This document shows positions 4,756 through 5,099 of a stretch of 5,099 nucleotides of DNA, in pieces (position 1 is the first letter of the stretch; each line of letters starts with the position of its first letter). The notes under the pieces were generated by a model. The model saw only the letters and a program-made list of their open reading frames with translations, was not told where the DNA came from and made no database searches. The translations under genes were made by a program, and so were the position numbers. Source of the DNA: Chloroflexota bacterium (GTDB taxonomy: Bacteria; Chloroflexota; UBA6077; CF-72); assembly GCA_019242065.1 (NCBI GenBank), contig JAFAWJ010000090.1, forward strand, positions 1 through 5,099, written 5' to 3'.

Positions 4756-4791
4756 GGCAGTCAGGCATCTTGTTCGTGATGCTTCACTGCC
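4756..4791. repeat. 18-bp element copy 4 inside a larger inverted repeat, just after the par operon
   Basis: GCATCTTGTTCGTGATGC (4765-4782) is identical to the three upstream copies. Here it is framed by a second pair of arms, GGCAGT (4756-4761) and ACTGCC (4786-4791), giving a two-tier dyad that starts 13 bases past the RHH stop. It could form a hairpin in the transcript, but no T-run follows, so it is not a standard intrinsic terminator. Protein binding is an equal possibility. Confidence 0.75.
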
Positions 4792-4904
4792 GTCGATCCA
4801 TCCCGTACTGCGGGCAAATCGCCGCTTTTGCGGGCGGGTGCTCGCGCTGCGCAGGAGGACGCCGGCACTGGCGAGGTAGGGACGGACAACGGCAGGGCAG
4901 GCGA

Positions 4905-5084
4905 TTAGGCCCTTGGCTGGTGCTGCCGAGCCCTCTGCCGATCGCGGCCAACAGGCGGCTTCCATTCGCCGCGCTTGCGGGCCGACCAGGCGTAGCGGGG
5001 ATCACCCTCCAGCATATGCAGTTGTTGGGAGAGCCGGTGCCGTTCGAGCCAGCCGATCGCGGCCTCAAGCTCGGATACTGTCAT
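4905..5084 (-). CDS. Short hypothetical protein or C-terminal end of a gene beyond the window
   Basis: A 59-residue frame runs from ATG 5084 to TAA at 4905. It is open upstream to the right edge, so it may be the tail of a longer gene. It starts Met-Thr-Val-Ser-Glu-Leu-Glu-Ala-Ala-Ile-Gly-Trp-Leu-Glu-Arg-His, a likely amphipathic helix. Gly-Asp-Pro-Arg-Tyr-Ala-Trp and a Trp-Lys-Pro-Pro segment follow, and it ends in an Arg/Gln-rich tail. The residue pattern looks protein-like, more so than the other frames here. No clear Shine-Dalgarno precedes the ATG. I do not recognise the family. It points toward the par operon on the opposite strand and is not part of it. Confidence 0.45.
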   Translation of the reverse strand: MTVSELEAAIGWLERHRLSQQLHMLEGDPRYAWSARKRGEWKPPVGRDRQRARQHQPRA

Positions 5085-5099
5085 CTGCGCCCGGCTCTT

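Noticed and set aside
4814..4831. Hairpin GCAAA/TTTGC as terminator of the right-edge gene
   Set aside because: The five-base stem is weak and is not followed by T residues.
4784..5068. Minus-strand 94-codon frame overlapping the right-edge gene
   Set aside because: It overlaps the more protein-like 59-residue frame in another frame and is low-complexity in Pro, Arg, Ser and Cys.

Overview
This window looks like the backbone of a plasmid from a GC-rich alphaproteobacterium. It holds one end of a tyrosine recombinase, a theta-type replication module and a partition module. The host call rests on the replication initiator, which resembles the RPA (replication initiator protein A) family common on alphaproteobacterial plasmids, and on overall composition. 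The genus cannot be read from the sequence.

Layout, left to right. Positions 2-343 (+) are the 3' end of a tyrosine recombinase gene with its catalytic His-x-x-Arg, His and Tyr residues; the 5' part lies outside the window. Positions 344-446 are a short convergent gap with one stray iteron between inverted repeats. From 2000 down to 447, minus-strand genes form a tight chain: rep (1958-1029), a DUF433-type antitoxin (1035-787) and a DUF5615 PIN-like toxin (806-447). Successive genes overlap by 7 and 20 bases, so replication and addiction functions appear to share a transcript.

Positions 2018-2473 are the likely origin: three inverted iterons next to rep, seven direct 17-bp iterons, two perfect DnaA-box matches and a stretch of about 70% A+T. 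Positions 2474-3140 have no gene I can defend; one 122-residue open frame is listed with low confidence.

Positions 3145-4791 are the partition module. A small ParA-type ATPase (3710-4372) overlaps a 123-residue protein with a C-terminal ribbon-helix-helix domain (4372-4743). Four identical 18-bp elements surround the operon, three upstream and one just downstream. A 128-bp segment that includes the parA leader and the first codons of parA also occurs as a decayed copy 276 bp upstream. These elements are the best centromere (parS) candidates, and this is the least standard part of the window. The right edge carries a short minus-strand frame (5084-4905) of unknown function.

Taken together, Rep would bind the iterons and start replication with host DnaA. 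ParA and the RHH protein would segregate copies through the upstream repeats. The DUF433/DUF5615 pair would penalise plasmid loss, and the recombinase may resolve multimers or integrate the element. These roles are inferred from families and context.
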